The position numbers and the translations under genes are program-made. From Streptomyces sp. NBC_01275 (GTDB lineage: Bacteria > Actinomycetota > Actinomycetes > Streptomycetales > Streptomycetaceae): 64,000 bases of DNA. A model generated the notes under the pieces. That model was not told where the DNA came from, did not search any database, and was given only the letters and a program-made list of their open reading frames with translations. The DNA lies in NCBI RefSeq assembly GCF_026340655.1, contig NZ_JAPEOZ010000001.1, positions 6,572,001-6,636,000 of the forward strand, in the 5' to 3' direction. Below, piece after piece: positions 9,114 through 21,688 of this stretch (its first letter is position 1; each line of letters starts with the position of its first letter).

Positions 9114-9761
9114 ATGGCACGGCGATACGACACCAATGACGCGACCGACCGCGTGACCGGTCTGCGCGAGGCCGCGTCCGCCGTCCGCCGTGGCGAGCTC
9201 GTGGTCCTGCCGACCGACACGGTGTACGGCATCGGCGCGGACGCGTTCTCCTCGGAGGCCGTCGCCGACCTGCTGGACGCCAAGGGCCGGGGCCGCAACA
9301 TGCCCACGCCCGTGCTCATCGGCTCCCCGAACACCCTGCACGGCCTTGTCACGGACTTCTCCGAGCTGGCCTGGGAGCTGGTCGACGCGTTCTGGCCGGG
9401 CGCCCTCACCCTTGTCGCCAAGCACCAGCCGTCCCTGCAGTGGGATCTCGGGGACACCCGTGGCACGGTCGCCGTACGCATGCCCCTGCACCCCGTCGCC
9501 ATCGAGCTGCTGACCGAGATCGGCCCGATGGCGGTGTCCTCGGCGAACCTGACGGGTCACCCCGCGCCGGAGAACTGCGACTACGCCCAGGAGATGCTCG
9601 GCGACTCCGTGTCCGTCTACCTCGACGGCGGCCCGACCCCCGGCAACGTCCCCTCCTCGATCGTCGACGTCAGCCGTGAGGTGCCGTTGCTGCTGCGGGC
9701 GGGCGCGATCTCCGCGGACGAGCTGCGGAAGGTCGTACCCGACCTCGAGGTGGCGAATTGA
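9114..9761 (+). CDS. L-threonylcarbamoyladenylate synthase (Sua5/TsaC/YwlC)
   Basis: The 215-residue YrdC-fold enzyme makes threonylcarbamoyl-AMP from threonine, bicarbonate and ATP for tRNA t6A37 modification. Motifs include LPTDTVYGIG near the N-terminus, FWPGALTLV, and PMAVSSANLTG. The length fits TsaC/YwlC without the extra C-terminal Sua5 domain. It starts 52 bases after prmC. Its TGA overlaps the TTG of the next gene (TTGA), suggesting translational coupling. Confidence 0.93.
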   Translation: MARRYDTNDATDRVTGLREAASAVRRGELVVLPTDTVYGIGADAFSSEAVADLLDAKGRGRNMPTPVLIGSPNTLHGLVTDFSELAWELVDAFWPGALTLVAKHQPSLQWDLGDTRGTVAVRMPLHPVAIELLTEIGPMAVSSANLTGHPAPENCDYAQEMLGDSVSVYLDGGPTPGNVPSSIVDVSREVPLLLRAGAISADELRKVVPDLEVAN

Positions 9762-10435
9762 CAGCCCCTGACGCGGGGCGTGGCATAGGCAACGGGGAAC
9801 GTGCCGCGGAACAGACGACGACGTTCGGGTTTCCGCGCGACACCTTCCGCATCCTCCACGTCAGCACCGGCAACGTCTGCCGCTCGCCGATCACCGAGCG
9901 GCTGACCCGGCATTTCGTGTCGCAGCGGCTCGGGGTGCTGGGCGGCGGGCTGATCGTGGAGAGCGCGGGCACCTGGGGTCACGAGGGCGCGCCGATGGAG
10001 GCCAACGCGGAGACCGTGCTGGCCGACTTCGGCGCGGACGCCTCCGGCTTCACCGGCCGGGAGCTGCTCGACGAGCACGTCATCATGGCCGACCTGGTCC
10101 TGACCGCGACCCGCGACCACCGAGCCCAGGTCATCTCCATGGGCCACTCGGCGGGCCTGCGCACCTTCACGCTGAAGGAGTTCACCCGCCTGGTGAACGC
10201 GATCGACCCGGCCACGCTCCCTCCCCTGGAGGAGGGCGTGGTCATGCGCGCCCGCGCCCTGGTCCGCGCGGCAGCGGCCCTACGAGGCTGGCTCCTGGCC
10301 CCCACCGCAGAAGCGGACGAGGTCTACGACCCCTACGGCGCCCCCCTCCCGTTCTTCCGCTCGATCGGCGACGAGATACACCAGGCGCTGGATCCCGTCG
10401 TCACGGCGCTGACGGGCGTGCCGGCACGGGCTTGA
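9758..10435 (+). CDS. Low-molecular-weight protein-tyrosine-phosphatase-like protein lacking the nucleophilic Cys
   Basis: The 225-residue product starts at TTG 9758, which overlaps the preceding stop codon. It has the LMW-PTP fold signature, but the P-loop reads HVSTGNVCRSP. The position that is the catalytic Cys in C-x5-R is Ser36, while Cys41 and Arg42 are kept. The C-terminal DP motif (VYDPYG) is present. With Ser as nucleophile classical phosphatase activity is doubtful, so a phospho-binding or altered role is possible. The upstream sua5 and the downstream WecA-like gene suggest an envelope or translation setting. The last 42 bases are duplicated downstream at 10543-10584. Confidence 0.85.
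   Translation: MTAPDAGRGIGNGERAAEQTTTFGFPRDTFRILHVSTGNVCRSPITERLTRHFVSQRLGVLGGGLIVESAGTWGHEGAPMEANAETVLADFGADASGFTGRELLDEHVIMADLVLTATRDHRAQVISMGHSAGLRTFTLKEFTRLVNAIDPATLPPLEEGVVMRARALVRAAAALRGWLLAPTAEADEVYDPYGAPLPFFRSIGDEIHQALDPVVTALTGVPARA
10394..10435 (+). repeat. Direct repeat, left copy: 3' end of the phosphatase-like gene
   Basis: These 42 bases include the last codons (DPVVTALTGVPARA) and stop. They recur at 10543-10584 with 40 of 42 bases identical. Confidence 0.85.
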
Positions 10436-10542
10436 CGATCGGCGTCGGCCGGCAGCCGGTGGACGGAGTCCGCCGCGGCGGCCCGTGGCCCGGGGGGCCC
10501 GCCGGGGCCGAGCGGTGCGAGGGGCGCGTCAGGGAATGGGGG

Positions 10543-10584
10543 CCCGTCGTCACGGCGCTGACGGGCGTGCCCGCACGGGCGTGA
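10543..10584 (+). repeat. Direct repeat, right copy: duplicated gene tail
   Basis: This is a near-identical copy of 10394-10435, 149 bases downstream, again ending in TGA. The 107 bases between the copies are extremely GC-rich and have no evident gene. Confidence 0.85.
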
Positions 10585-10676
10585 CCGGCCGTGCCCGCAA
10601 GGGCCTAGCAGCCGGGCAGGCCGGGCGTCCCGGGCCTACATTGGACGTACGTCATCGTCGACGCCCGGAGTCCGTC

Positions 10677-11915
10677 ATGTCGGTCACCCATGTCCCAGAG
10701 GCCGATGTCCTGCGTCGGCAGGATCCCGAGCTGGCCGAGATCCTGCTGGGGGAGCGGGTGCGGCAGGCGACGACGTTGCAGTTGATCGCCGCCGAGAACT
10801 TCACCTCGCCGGCCGTGCTGGCCGCGCTCGGCTCGCCGCTCGCCAACAAGTACGCGGAGGGCTATCCCGGCGCCCGTCACCACGGCGGCTGCGAGATCGT
10901 CGACGTCGCCGAGCGCATCGCCGTGGACCGGGCGAAGGCCCTGTTCGGGGCCGAGCACGCCAACGTACAGGCGCATTCGGGGTCGTCGGCCGTGCTCGCC
11001 GCGTATGCCGCGCTGCTGCGGCCCGGCGACACCGTCCTCGCGCTCGGGCTGCCCTACGGCGGTCATCTCACGCACGGGTCGCCCGCCAACTTCTCCGGCC
11101 GCTGGTTCGACTTCGTGCCGTACGGGGTGGACGCGGAGACCGGGCTGGTCGACTACGAGCAGGTGCGCGTGCTGGCCCGTGCCCACCGGCCCAAGGCGAT
11201 CGTGTGCGGGTCCATCGCCTACCCCCGCCACCTCGACTACGCCTTCTTCCGCGAGGTAGCCGACGAGGTGGGCGCGTATCTGATCGCCGACGCCGCCCAC
11301 CCCGTCGGGCTCGTCGCCGGGGGAGCGGCGCCCAGCCCGGTGCCGTACGCCGACGTCGTCTGCGCCACCACGCACAAGGTGCTGCGCGGGCCGCGCGGCG
11401 GGATGATCCTGTGCGGCGGAGAGCTGGCGGAACGGGTCGACCGGGCCGTTTTCCCGTTCACCCAGGGCGGCGCGCAGATGCACACCATCGCCGCGAAGGC
11501 GGTCGCGTTCGGCGAGGCGGCAACGCCGGCGTTCACCGTGTACGCCCATCAGGTGGTCGCCAATGCGAGGGTTCTGGCGGCCTGTCTCGAGGCGGAGGGG
11601 CTGGCCGTCGTCACCGGGGGCACCGACACCCATCTGATCGTCGTGGATCCCGCGCCCCTGGGCGCCGACGGACGCGGCGCGCGGGGGCTGCTCGCGGCCG
11701 CGGGCCTGGTCCTCGACTGCTGCGCGCTCCCGCATGCCGACGCCCGTGGCCTGCGTCTGGGCACGGCCGCGGTGACCACGCAGGGCATGGGCGAGCAGGA
11801 GATGGCCCGGATCGCCAAGCTGCTGGCGCGGGTGGTGCGGGGGGAGATCGACGGCAGGCGGGGCCGGGAGGAGGCACGGGAACTGGCCATGGCCTTTCCG
11901 CCGTATCCCGGGTGA
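10677..11915 (+). CDS. glyA: Serine hydroxymethyltransferase
   Basis: The 412-residue PLP enzyme interconverts serine and glycine with tetrahydrofolate, supplying one-carbon units. ATG 10677 follows GGAG; upstream in-frame codons cross the duplicated gene tail and are rejected as coding. Hallmarks are LIAAENFTSPAVL near the N-terminus, GYPGARHHGGCE, and the PLP lysine in TTHKVLRGPRGG (Lys234). It is about the usual SHMT length. A TACATT -10-like box (10637-10642) and a GACGTACGTC palindrome (10644-10653) lie just upstream and may belong to its promoter. Confidence 0.92.
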   Translation: MSVTHVPEADVLRRQDPELAEILLGERVRQATTLQLIAAENFTSPAVLAALGSPLANKYAEGYPGARHHGGCEIVDVAERIAVDRAKALFGAEHANVQAHSGSSAVLAAYAALLRPGDTVLALGLPYGGHLTHGSPANFSGRWFDFVPYGVDAETGLVDYEQVRVLARAHRPKAIVCGSIAYPRHLDYAFFREVADEVGAYLIADAAHPVGLVAGGAAPSPVPYADVVCATTHKVLRGPRGGMILCGGELAERVDRAVFPFTQGGAQMHTIAAKAVAFGEAATPAFTVYAHQVVANARVLAACLEAEGLAVVTGGTDTHLIVVDPAPLGADGRGARGLLAAAGLVLDCCALPHADARGLRLGTAAVTTQGMGEQEMARIAKLLARVVRGEIDGRRGREEARELAMAFPPYPG

Positions 11916-11931
11916 AAGGGGGCAGCCGCAC

Positions 11932-11966
11932 CTGTGTACACAGCCACACGTGCAACCATCGTGGCT
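11932..11966 (+). terminator. Weak glyA 3' palindrome and stem-loop
   Basis: A 12-base palindrome CTGTGTACACAG (11932-11943) runs into AGCCAC (11942-11947)/GTGGCT (11961-11966). The stems are short, so termination strength is uncertain. Confidence 0.35.
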
Positions 11967-12044
11967 ACCCGGATGTCCCCAACCATATGCGGCCGTCGCT
12001 AGGGTGTGGGGCTGAGATGGCCAGCGAGACCTGTGGGGAAGCCC

Positions 12045-13406
12045 GTGCGTGAATACCTGCTGACGCTCTGCATCACGGCCGCGGTGACGTATCTGCTGAC
12101 AGGGCCGGTGCGGAAGTTCGCGATCGTGGCCGGAGCGATGCCGGAGATCAGGGCCCGTGACGTGCACCGGGAACCCACTCCGCGGCTCGGCGGGATCGCG
12201 ATGTTCTTCGGACTGTGCGCGGGCCTGCTGGTCGCGGACCACCTGACGAACCTCAACGAGGTCTTCGAGAAGTCGAACGAGCCGCGCGCGCTGCTCTCCG
12301 GGGCCGCGCTGATCTGGCTGATCGGCGTCCTGGACGACAAGTTCGAGATCGACGCCCTGATCAAGCTGGGCGGCCAGATGATCGCCGCCGGTGTGATGGT
12401 GATGCAGGGTCTGACGATCCTGTGGCTGCCCGTCCCGCTCGTCGGCACGGTCGCGCTGACCCAGTGGCAGGGCACCCTGCTGACGGTGGCGCTGGTCGTC
12501 ATCACGATCAACGCGGTCAACTTCGTGGACGGCCTCGACGGCCTCGCCGCCGGCATGGTGTGCATCGCCTCGACCGCGTTCTTCATGTACGCCTACCGCA
12601 TCTGGTACTCGTACGGCATCGAGGCCGCCGCTCCGGCGACGCTGTTCGCGGCGATCCTGATGGGCATGTGCCTGGGCTTTCTGCCGCACAACATGCATCC
12701 GGCGCGGATCTTCATGGGCGACTCGGGCTCGATGCTGATCGGGCTGGTGCTGGCCGCGGGCGCGATCTCGGTCACGGGCCAGGTCGACCCGGATCTGATG
12801 AACCTGTACACGAACTCCGAGCGCAGTTCGGTGCACCAGATGGTGCCGGTCTACATCCCGCTGGTGATGCCGCTGACGATCATCGCGATCCCGGCCGCCG
12901 ACCTGATCCTGGCGATCGTCCGCCGGACCTGGCGCGGTCAGTCGCCGTTCGCCGCGGACCGCGGGCACCTGCACCACCGGCTGCTGGAGATCGGCCACTC
13001 GCACAGCCGCGCGGTGCTGATCATGTACTTCTGGTCGGCGCTGATCGCGTTCGGCACGCTCACCTACTCCGTCAACGCGGGCGCCATGTGGATCGTCCTC
13101 GGGGTCGTGATCCTCAGCGCGATCGGGCTGGTGCTGCTTCTGCTGCCGCGCTTCACGCCGCGCGCCCCGCGCTGGGCGGAGGCCTTCGTGCCGCCGCGCT
13201 ACCGCCGCCGCAAGGCCGTCGCGGCCGTCGTCGAGGAGCCCGCGTCCGTGGAGACGCCCGCCGTCGCCGCCGTCGCCTCCGTCGCCGAAGGGGAGTCCGG
13301 GGAGGCCGGTCCGTTGCCGCGCACGCCGGTCCCGGCCGGTGTCTCAGGGGTCTCAGGGGTCAACGGAGCGACTGCCGTGGGCCCTCGCTCCCGGTCGGCA
13401 AGGTAA
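12045..13406 (+). CDS. WecA/TagO-type polyprenyl-phosphate sugar-1-phosphate transferase
   Basis: This integral membrane enzyme of the MraY/WecA family (453 residues from GTG 12045, after GGGGAA) transfers a sugar-1-phosphate, usually GlcNAc-1-P, from a UDP-sugar to undecaprenyl phosphate. It has about eleven hydrophobic segments. Family motifs are VDGLDGLAAG, FLPHNMHPARIFMGDSGS and the basic loop HLHHRLLEIGHSH. The last 90 residues are a charged, Ala/Val-rich cytoplasmic tail. An in-frame start at 12006 exists but lacks a ribosome-binding site. It lies directly upstream of the atp operon, as in other Streptomyces. Confidence 0.9.
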   Translation: MREYLLTLCITAAVTYLLTGPVRKFAIVAGAMPEIRARDVHREPTPRLGGIAMFFGLCAGLLVADHLTNLNEVFEKSNEPRALLSGAALIWLIGVLDDKFEIDALIKLGGQMIAAGVMVMQGLTILWLPVPLVGTVALTQWQGTLLTVALVVITINAVNFVDGLDGLAAGMVCIASTAFFMYAYRIWYSYGIEAAAPATLFAAILMGMCLGFLPHNMHPARIFMGDSGSMLIGLVLAAGAISVTGQVDPDLMNLYTNSERSSVHQMVPVYIPLVMPLTIIAIPAADLILAIVRRTWRGQSPFAADRGHLHHRLLEIGHSHSRAVLIMYFWSALIAFGTLTYSVNAGAMWIVLGVVILSAIGLVLLLLPRFTPRAPRWAEAFVPPRYRRRKAVAAVVEEPASVETPAVAAVASVAEGESGEAGPLPRTPVPAGVSGVSGVNGATAVGPRSRSAR

Positions 13407-13717
13407 GAATCTGACTAGAGCATTGCCAACTCGTGGGAGAGTGCTGGGCGGGCAAAGCTCCCCAATACCAGACAACCCGACCCGGTTTCTGCACAGACGC
13501 GCACTCTCACTCTCATGTGTGACAGTGGGCACACCAACCAGGTAAAGACCTCATCAAATAGTTTGTGATACGGTTCACGAGAACCCCGGATAGAGCCGAA
13601 GGACCGTAGTGCGACGGTCCCTTGGTGTGAGGTGGGCGTGAGGTCTTCGCCCCTCCGGCCGGGGCTACGCTCGTCCATGACGACACCCCTGCCCCCATTG
13701 AAAGCGGAGTTGCCGCC
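13407..13717 (+). promoter_or_regulatory. atp operon upstream region
   Basis: This 311-base gap has the lowest GC content nearby, around 13540-13600, where promoter elements are expected. Candidates are TTGTGA (13563-13568) and GATAGA (13589-13594), but their 20-base spacing is poor. A stem-loop GGACCGT/ACGGTCC (13601-13620) lies downstream in the presumed leader. No gene is seen. Confidence 0.45.
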
Positions 13718-14152
13718 ATGCCGTCCAACGACGTCCGGATCCTGGCCCAGGCCGCCGTGCCCACTGTCGCCGTCGGTGCGATCACCGCCGTCATCGCCGG
13801 TGTGGTCGCGGGCGGCAAGGGAGCCGTCGGAGCCGTGGTCGCGACGGTCGTGGTGATCGCCTTCATGGGACTCGGGCTCTACGTTCTGCAGCGCACCGCC
13901 AAAACGCTTCCGCAGCTTTTCCAGGCCATGGGTCTGATGCTCTACGCGGCGCAACTCCTGTTGCTGTTCATCTTCATGGCAGCTTTCAAGAACACGACGC
14001 TGTTCAACCCCCGGGCTTTCGCCATCACGCTCGTCGTCGCCACCCTCGCGTGGATCGGCGCACAGACGCGTGCGCACATGAAGGCCAAGATCCTCTACGT
14101 CGAGCCCGAATCGACGGGCAGCAAGCCCGAAAAATCGGGGCACTCGTCGTGA
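13718..14152 (+). CDS. atpI: ATP synthase protein I
   Basis: The 144-residue small membrane protein has four predicted helices and a polar C-terminal tail. AtpI assists assembly of the c-ring and is not part of the finished enzyme. It is the first gene of the atp operon, in the usual place before atpB. Sequence conservation in this family is low, so the call rests on position, size and hydropathy. Confidence 0.88.
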   Translation: MPSNDVRILAQAAVPTVAVGAITAVIAGVVAGGKGAVGAVVATVVVIAFMGLGLYVLQRTAKTLPQLFQAMGLMLYAAQLLLLFIFMAAFKNTTLFNPRAFAITLVVATLAWIGAQTRAHMKAKILYVEPESTGSKPEKSGHSS

Positions 14153-14190
14153 GGGGTAGGGCCGCGATAAAGACGTCTGAGATCTCCTGC

Positions 14191-14196
14191 TATCGT
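14191..14196 (+). promoter_or_regulatory. Possible internal -10 box before atpB
   Basis: TATCGT lies in the 225-base gap between atpI and atpB. No convincing -35 element is seen, so this is a weak candidate for an internal atp promoter. Confidence 0.25.
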
Positions 14197-14377
14197 CCGG
14201 TGCCAACTGCGGCATCGCGGGCGCGGGCATCCGAGCTGACGCCTGCTCAATCGCGAGGCGAGATGCCCCCACGCCGCCCCCACATCCGAACCACCAGTCC
14301 CGTGCCGAATCGCGGCCGTACGCCGCGCCGACACAACGAGGTTGCCGTACCTATGCGCCACGATGAAGGAGCCCGCG

Positions 14378-15522
<1,145 letters not shown>

Positions 15523-15563
15523 CCTGATCCGTCGGACCGCTCCTTTCGACGAAAGGCACTGAT

Positions 15564-16118
15564 ATGAGCCCCCTGGTTCAGCTGGCGGCTGAGGAAGCGG
15601 AAAACCCGCTCATCCCGCCGATTCCGGAGCTCGTGATCGGCCTGATCGCCTTCGTCATCGTCTTCGGCATCCTCGCCAAGAAGCTCCTCCCGAACATCAA
15701 CAAGGTTCTGGAAGAGCGTCGCGAGAACATCGAAGGCGGTATCGAGAAGGCGGAGGCCCTTCAGCAAGAGGCCCAGAGCGTTCTTGAGCAGTACAAGGCT
15801 CAGCTCGCCGAGGCCCGCCACGAGGCCGCGCGTCTGCGCCAGGAGGCGCAGGAGCAGGGCGCCACGCTCATCGCCGAGATGCGCGCGGAAGGCCAGCGGC
15901 AGCGCGAGGAGATCGTCGCGGCCGGTCACAGCCAGATCGAGGCCGACCGCAAGGCCGCCTCGTCCGCGCTGCGGCAGGACGTCGGCAAGCTCGCCACCGA
16001 TCTGGCCGGCAAGCTCGTCGGCGAGTCCCTCGAGGACCACGCCCGGCAGAGCCGCGTGATCGACCGCTTCCTCGACGAGCTCGACGACAAGGCGACGAAG
16101 GCCGAGGCCACGCGATGA
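15564..16118 (+). CDS. atpF: F1Fo ATP synthase subunit b
   Basis: The 184-residue peripheral-stalk protein has an N-terminal membrane helix (about 22-42) followed by a long charged coiled coil rich in Ala, Glu, Gln and Arg that reaches to F1. The stop codon overlaps the atpH start (ATGA). Confidence 0.95.
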   Translation: MSPLVQLAAEEAENPLIPPIPELVIGLIAFVIVFGILAKKLLPNINKVLEERRENIEGGIEKAEALQQEAQSVLEQYKAQLAEARHEAARLRQEAQEQGATLIAEMRAEGQRQREEIVAAGHSQIEADRKAASSALRQDVGKLATDLAGKLVGESLEDHARQSRVIDRFLDELDDKATKAEATR

Positions 16119-16930
16119 ACGGCGCGAGCCGCGACGCCCTGGCCGCCGGACGCGAGCGTCTCGACGCGCTCACGGACTCCACGTCCGTGGACGCGGCGCA
16201 GCTCGCAGGCGAACTGGCCGCCGTCACCGCGCTGCTCAACCGCGAGGTGTCCCTGCGCCGGGTCCTCACCGACCCGGCGCAGGCCGGCGAGGCCAAGGCC
16301 GAGCTGGCCCAGCGCCTGCTCGGCGCCCAGCTCGGCGGCGAGACCGTCGACCTGGTGTCCGGCCTGGTGCGTTCCCGCTGGTCGCAGTCGCGCGACCTGG
16401 TGGACGCCCTGGAGGAGCTGGCGAACGCCGCCGACCTCACCGCCGCGCAGCGGGCCGGCCGGCTCGACAGCGTGGAGGACGAGCTGTTCCGCTTCGGGCG
16501 GATCGTCTCCTCCAGCACCGAGCTGCGCGCCGCACTGACCGACCGGAAGGCCACCGCCTCGGCCAAGAGCGAGCTGCTGCACAGCCTGCTCGGCGGCCGG
16601 GCCGACGCGGCCACCGAGCGTCTGGTGACGCGCCTTGTGACCGCGCCGCGAGGACGTAGCCTGGAAGCGGGACTCGAGTCCCTGTCCAAGCTCGCCGCCG
16701 AGCGTCGGGACCGTTTCGTGGCCGTCGTCACCTCGGCCGTGCCGCTGAGCGACGGGCAGAAGCAGCGCCTCGGCGCCGCCCTCGCCAAGCTCTACGGCCG
16801 CCAGATGCACCTCAACCTCGACGTGGACCCCGCGGTCCTCGGCGGGATCCGGGTGCAGGTCGGCGACGAGGTGATCAACGGCTCCCTCGCGGACCGCATC
16901 GAGGACGCCGGCCGCCGCATGGCGAGCTAG
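16115..16930 (+). CDS. atpH: F1Fo ATP synthase subunit delta
   Basis: At 271 residues it is longer than the E. coli delta subunit (about 177), as is usual in actinobacteria. The C-terminal OSCP-like part ([32 protein letters not shown]) links F1 to the stalk. The start overlaps the atpF stop. Confidence 0.94.
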   Translation: MNGASRDALAAGRERLDALTDSTSVDAAQLAGELAAVTALLNREVSLRRVLTDPAQAGEAKAELAQRLLGAQLGGETVDLVSGLVRSRWSQSRDLVDALEELANAADLTAAQRAGRLDSVEDELFRFGRIVSSSTELRAALTDRKATASAKSELLHSLLGGRADAATERLVTRLVTAPRGRSLEAGLESLSKLAAERRDRFVAVVTSAVPLSDGQKQRLGAALAKLYGRQMHLNLDVDPAVLGGIRVQVGDEVINGSLADRIEDAGRRMAS

Positions 16931-16985
16931 CGCCGACTCGAGACCGGCAGCAACTCAAGACCGCACGACGTACATGACGGCCCTG

Positions 16986-17049
16986 GTTGGGCCGTGCAGA
17001 AGAATCCTGGGGGTCGCCCCCAGACCCCCTAAGAAACTTCGGGCCCAAC
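16986..17049. repeat. GC element copy B flanked by inverted repeats, between atpH and atpA
   Basis: GTTGGGCC (16986-16993) is inverted as GGCCCAAC (17042-17049). Inside is the stem CTGGGGG (17007-17013)/CCCCCAG (17017-17023) followed by ACCCCC, the core G5-TCG-C5-AGA-C5 at 17009-17029. It occupies most of the 139-base gap inside the atp operon. Confidence 0.7.
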
Positions 17050-17069
17050 AAGGAGAGCAGGGAACCCAG

Positions 17070-18659
17070 ATGGCGGAGCTCACGATCCGGCCGGAGGAGA
17101 TCCGGGACGCGCTGGAGAACTTTGTCCAGTCGTACAAGCCGGACGCGGCCTCGCGCGAGGAGGTCGGTACGGTCACCCTTGCAGGCGATGGCATCGCGAA
17201 GGTCGAGGGTCTCCCCTCGGCCATGGCCAACGAACTGCTGCGGTTCGAGGACGGCACCCTCGGCCTCGCGCTCAACCTCGAAGAGCGCGAGATCGGTACC
17301 GTCATCCTCGGCGAGTTCAGCGGCGTCGAGGAGGGCCAGCCGGTCACCCGCACGGGAGAGGTCCTGTCCGTCGCCGTCGGCGAGGGCTACCTCGGCCGTG
17401 TCGTCGACCCGCTCGGCAACCCGATCGACGGCCTCGGCGAGATCGAGACGTCCGGCCGCCGTGCCCTGGAGCTGCAGGCTCCCGGTGTCATGGCCCGTAA
17501 GTCGGTGCACGAGCCGATGGAGACCGGCTACAAGGCCGTCGACGCGATGACCCCGGTCGGCCGCGGCCAGCGTCAGCTGATCATCGGTGACCGCCAGACC
17601 GGCAAGACCGCCCTGGCCGTCGACACGATCATCAACCAGCGCGACAACTGGCGCTCCGGCGACGTGAACAAGCAGGTCCGCTGCGTCTACGTCGCCATCG
17701 GTCAGAAGGGCTCGACCATCGCCTCCGTGCGTGGCGCCCTCGAAGAGGCCGGCGCGCTGGAGTACACGACCATCGTCGCCGCCCCGGCGTCCGACCCGGC
17801 CGGCTTCAAGTACCTGGCGCCGTACACCGGTTCGGCCATCGGTCAGCAGTGGATGTACGAGGGCAAGCACGTCCTCATCATCTTCGACGACCTCTCGAAG
17901 CAGGCCGACGCCTACCGCGCCGTGTCGCTGCTGCTGCGCCGTCCGCCGGGCCGCGAGGCCTACCCGGGCGACGTCTTCTACCTGCACTCCCGTCTGCTGG
18001 AGCGTTGCGCGAAGCTCTCCGACGACCTGGGCGCCGGCTCGATGACCGGTCTGCCGATCGTCGAGACGAAGGCCAACGACGTCTCGGCGTTCATCCCGAC
18101 CAACGTCATCTCCATCACCGACGGCCAGTGCTTCCTGGAGTCGGACCTGTTCAACGCCGGTCAGCGCCCCGCGCTGAACGTCGGCATCTCCGTCTCCCGA
18201 GTCGGTGGTTCCGCGCAGCACAAGGCGATGAAGCAGGTCTCCGGCCGTCTCCGCCTCGACCTGGCCCAGTACCGTGAGCTGGAGGCGTTCGCCGCCTTCG
18301 GTTCCGACCTGGACGCGGCGTCGAAGTCGCAGCTGGAGCGCGGTCAGCGCCTGGTCGAGCTGCTCAAGCAGGCTCAGTACCAGCCGATGCCGACCGAGGA
18401 CCAGGTCGTCTCCGTGTGGGCCGGCACCACCGGCCGGATGGACGATGTTCCGGTCGTCGACGTCCGCCGCTTCGAGAAGGAGCTGCTGGAGTACCTGCAC
18501 CGCAAGGAGCAGGGCCTCATGACCTCCATCAAGGAGGGCGGCAAGATGTCGGACGACACCCTCACCGCCATTGCCGACGCGATCGCCGAGTTCAAGAAGC
18601 AGTTCGAGACCTCGGACGGCAAGCTTCTCGGCGAGGACGCCCCGGCCGCGGCCAAGTGA
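17070..18659 (+). CDS. atpA: F1Fo ATP synthase subunit alpha
   Basis: The 529-residue F1 subunit starts at ATG 17070 ([11 protein letters not shown]). Frames that begin upstream run through the GC element and are not likely used. The P-loop GDRQTGKT has Lys179; the family signature PAVDPLxS-like region and the arginine-finger segment ([11 protein letters not shown]) are present. Confidence 0.97.
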   Translation: MAELTIRPEEIRDALENFVQSYKPDAASREEVGTVTLAGDGIAKVEGLPSAMANELLRFEDGTLGLALNLEEREIGTVILGEFSGVEEGQPVTRTGEVLSVAVGEGYLGRVVDPLGNPIDGLGEIETSGRRALELQAPGVMARKSVHEPMETGYKAVDAMTPVGRGQRQLIIGDRQTGKTALAVDTIINQRDNWRSGDVNKQVRCVYVAIGQKGSTIASVRGALEEAGALEYTTIVAAPASDPAGFKYLAPYTGSAIGQQWMYEGKHVLIIFDDLSKQADAYRAVSLLLRRPPGREAYPGDVFYLHSRLLERCAKLSDDLGAGSMTGLPIVETKANDVSAFIPTNVISITDGQCFLESDLFNAGQRPALNVGISVSRVGGSAQHKAMKQVSGRLRLDLAQYRELEAFAAFGSDLDAASKSQLERGQRLVELLKQAQYQPMPTEDQVVSVWAGTTGRMDDVPVVDVRRFEKELLEYLHRKEQGLMTSIKEGGKMSDDTLTAIADAIAEFKKQFETSDGKLLGEDAPAAAK

Positions 18660-18679
18660 CGTAAGGAAGGGACCGACTC

Positions 18680-21033
<2,354 letters not shown>

Positions 21034-21080
21034 ACTCGGAACTTCGGGACTGAGGACCAGTTCTGAGCTTTGAGCTCGAT

Positions 21081-21111
21081 GTGAGGGGGCGGGCGCGTCC
21101 CGCCCCCTCAC
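21081..21111 (+). terminator. Strong stem-loop between atpD and atpC
   Basis: GTGAGGGGGCGGG (21081-21093) pairs perfectly with CCCGCCCCCTCAC (21099-21111) around a CGCGT loop. It lies inside the operon, 47 bases after atpD, with no T-run after it. Confidence 0.75.
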
Positions 21112-21176
21112 TCACGCCCACTAGACTTGTAACCAACACCCGGCAGACCCGCCGGGTGGTGACCCGAGGAGCCACC

Positions 21177-21551
21177 TTGGCTGCTGAGCTGCACGTCGCG
21201 CTGGTCGCGGCCGACCGAGAGGTCTGGTCCGGCGAGGCCACCCTGGTCGTCGCGCGCACCACGTCGGGCGACATCGGCGTCATGCCCGGTCACCAGCCGC
21301 TGCTCGGTGTGCTGGAGTCGGGCCCGGTGACCATCCGTACGAGTGAGGGTGGAACGGTCGTCGCCGCGGTGCACGGCGGTTTCATCTCGTTCGCGGACAA
21401 CAAGCTGTCGCTGCTGGCCGAGATCGCCGAGCTGTCGGACGAGATCGACGTCCAGCGCGCGGAGCGCGAGCTCGAGCGCGCGAAGGCGGAGGGCGATGCC
21501 GCCGCCGAGCGTCGAGCGGACGTACGACTGCGGGCGGCGACGTCGCGCTGA
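21177..21551 (+). CDS. atpC: F1Fo ATP synthase subunit epsilon
   Basis: This 124-residue rotor-associated inhibitory subunit starts at TTG 21177, with GAGGAG five bases upstream. The beta-sandwich motifs LVVARTTSGDIGVMPGHQPLL are followed by a two-helix C-terminus rich in Glu, Arg and Ala. An upstream in-frame ATG would start inside the atpD-atpC hairpin and is rejected. Confidence 0.94.
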   Translation: MAAELHVALVAADREVWSGEATLVVARTTSGDIGVMPGHQPLLGVLESGPVTIRTSEGGTVVAAVHGGFISFADNKLSLLAEIAELSDEIDVQRAERELERAKAEGDAAAERRADVRLRAATSR

Positions 21552-21577
21552 GACAAGCGCACGCTGCGATGACGTCA

Positions 21578-21644
21578 CTCAGCCGCGGCCGGCACCGGAG
21601 CGATCCGGAGCCGACCGCGGCTGAGGCAGATATGGATGTTTTTT
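21578..21644 (+). terminator. atp operon terminator
   Basis: CTCAGCCGCGG (21578-21588) pairs with CCGCGGCTGAG (21615-21625), with an inner CCGG-rich stem. A run of six T residues lies at 21639-21644. Confidence 0.8.
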
Positions 21645-21688
21645 CCGTTCCGTTACCTATTTTCGGTACCTAGGAGACGAGGAGGTCG

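Noticed and set aside
10485..10676. N-terminal extension of glyA by 64 codons
   Set aside because: It runs through the duplicated gene tail and GC-rich insert; the ATG at 10677 has a good ribosome-binding site and the expected SHMT N-terminus.
16974..17069. Upstream start for atpA (32 extra residues)
   Set aside because: It would translate the GC element; ATG 17070 gives the conserved [11 protein letters not shown] start.
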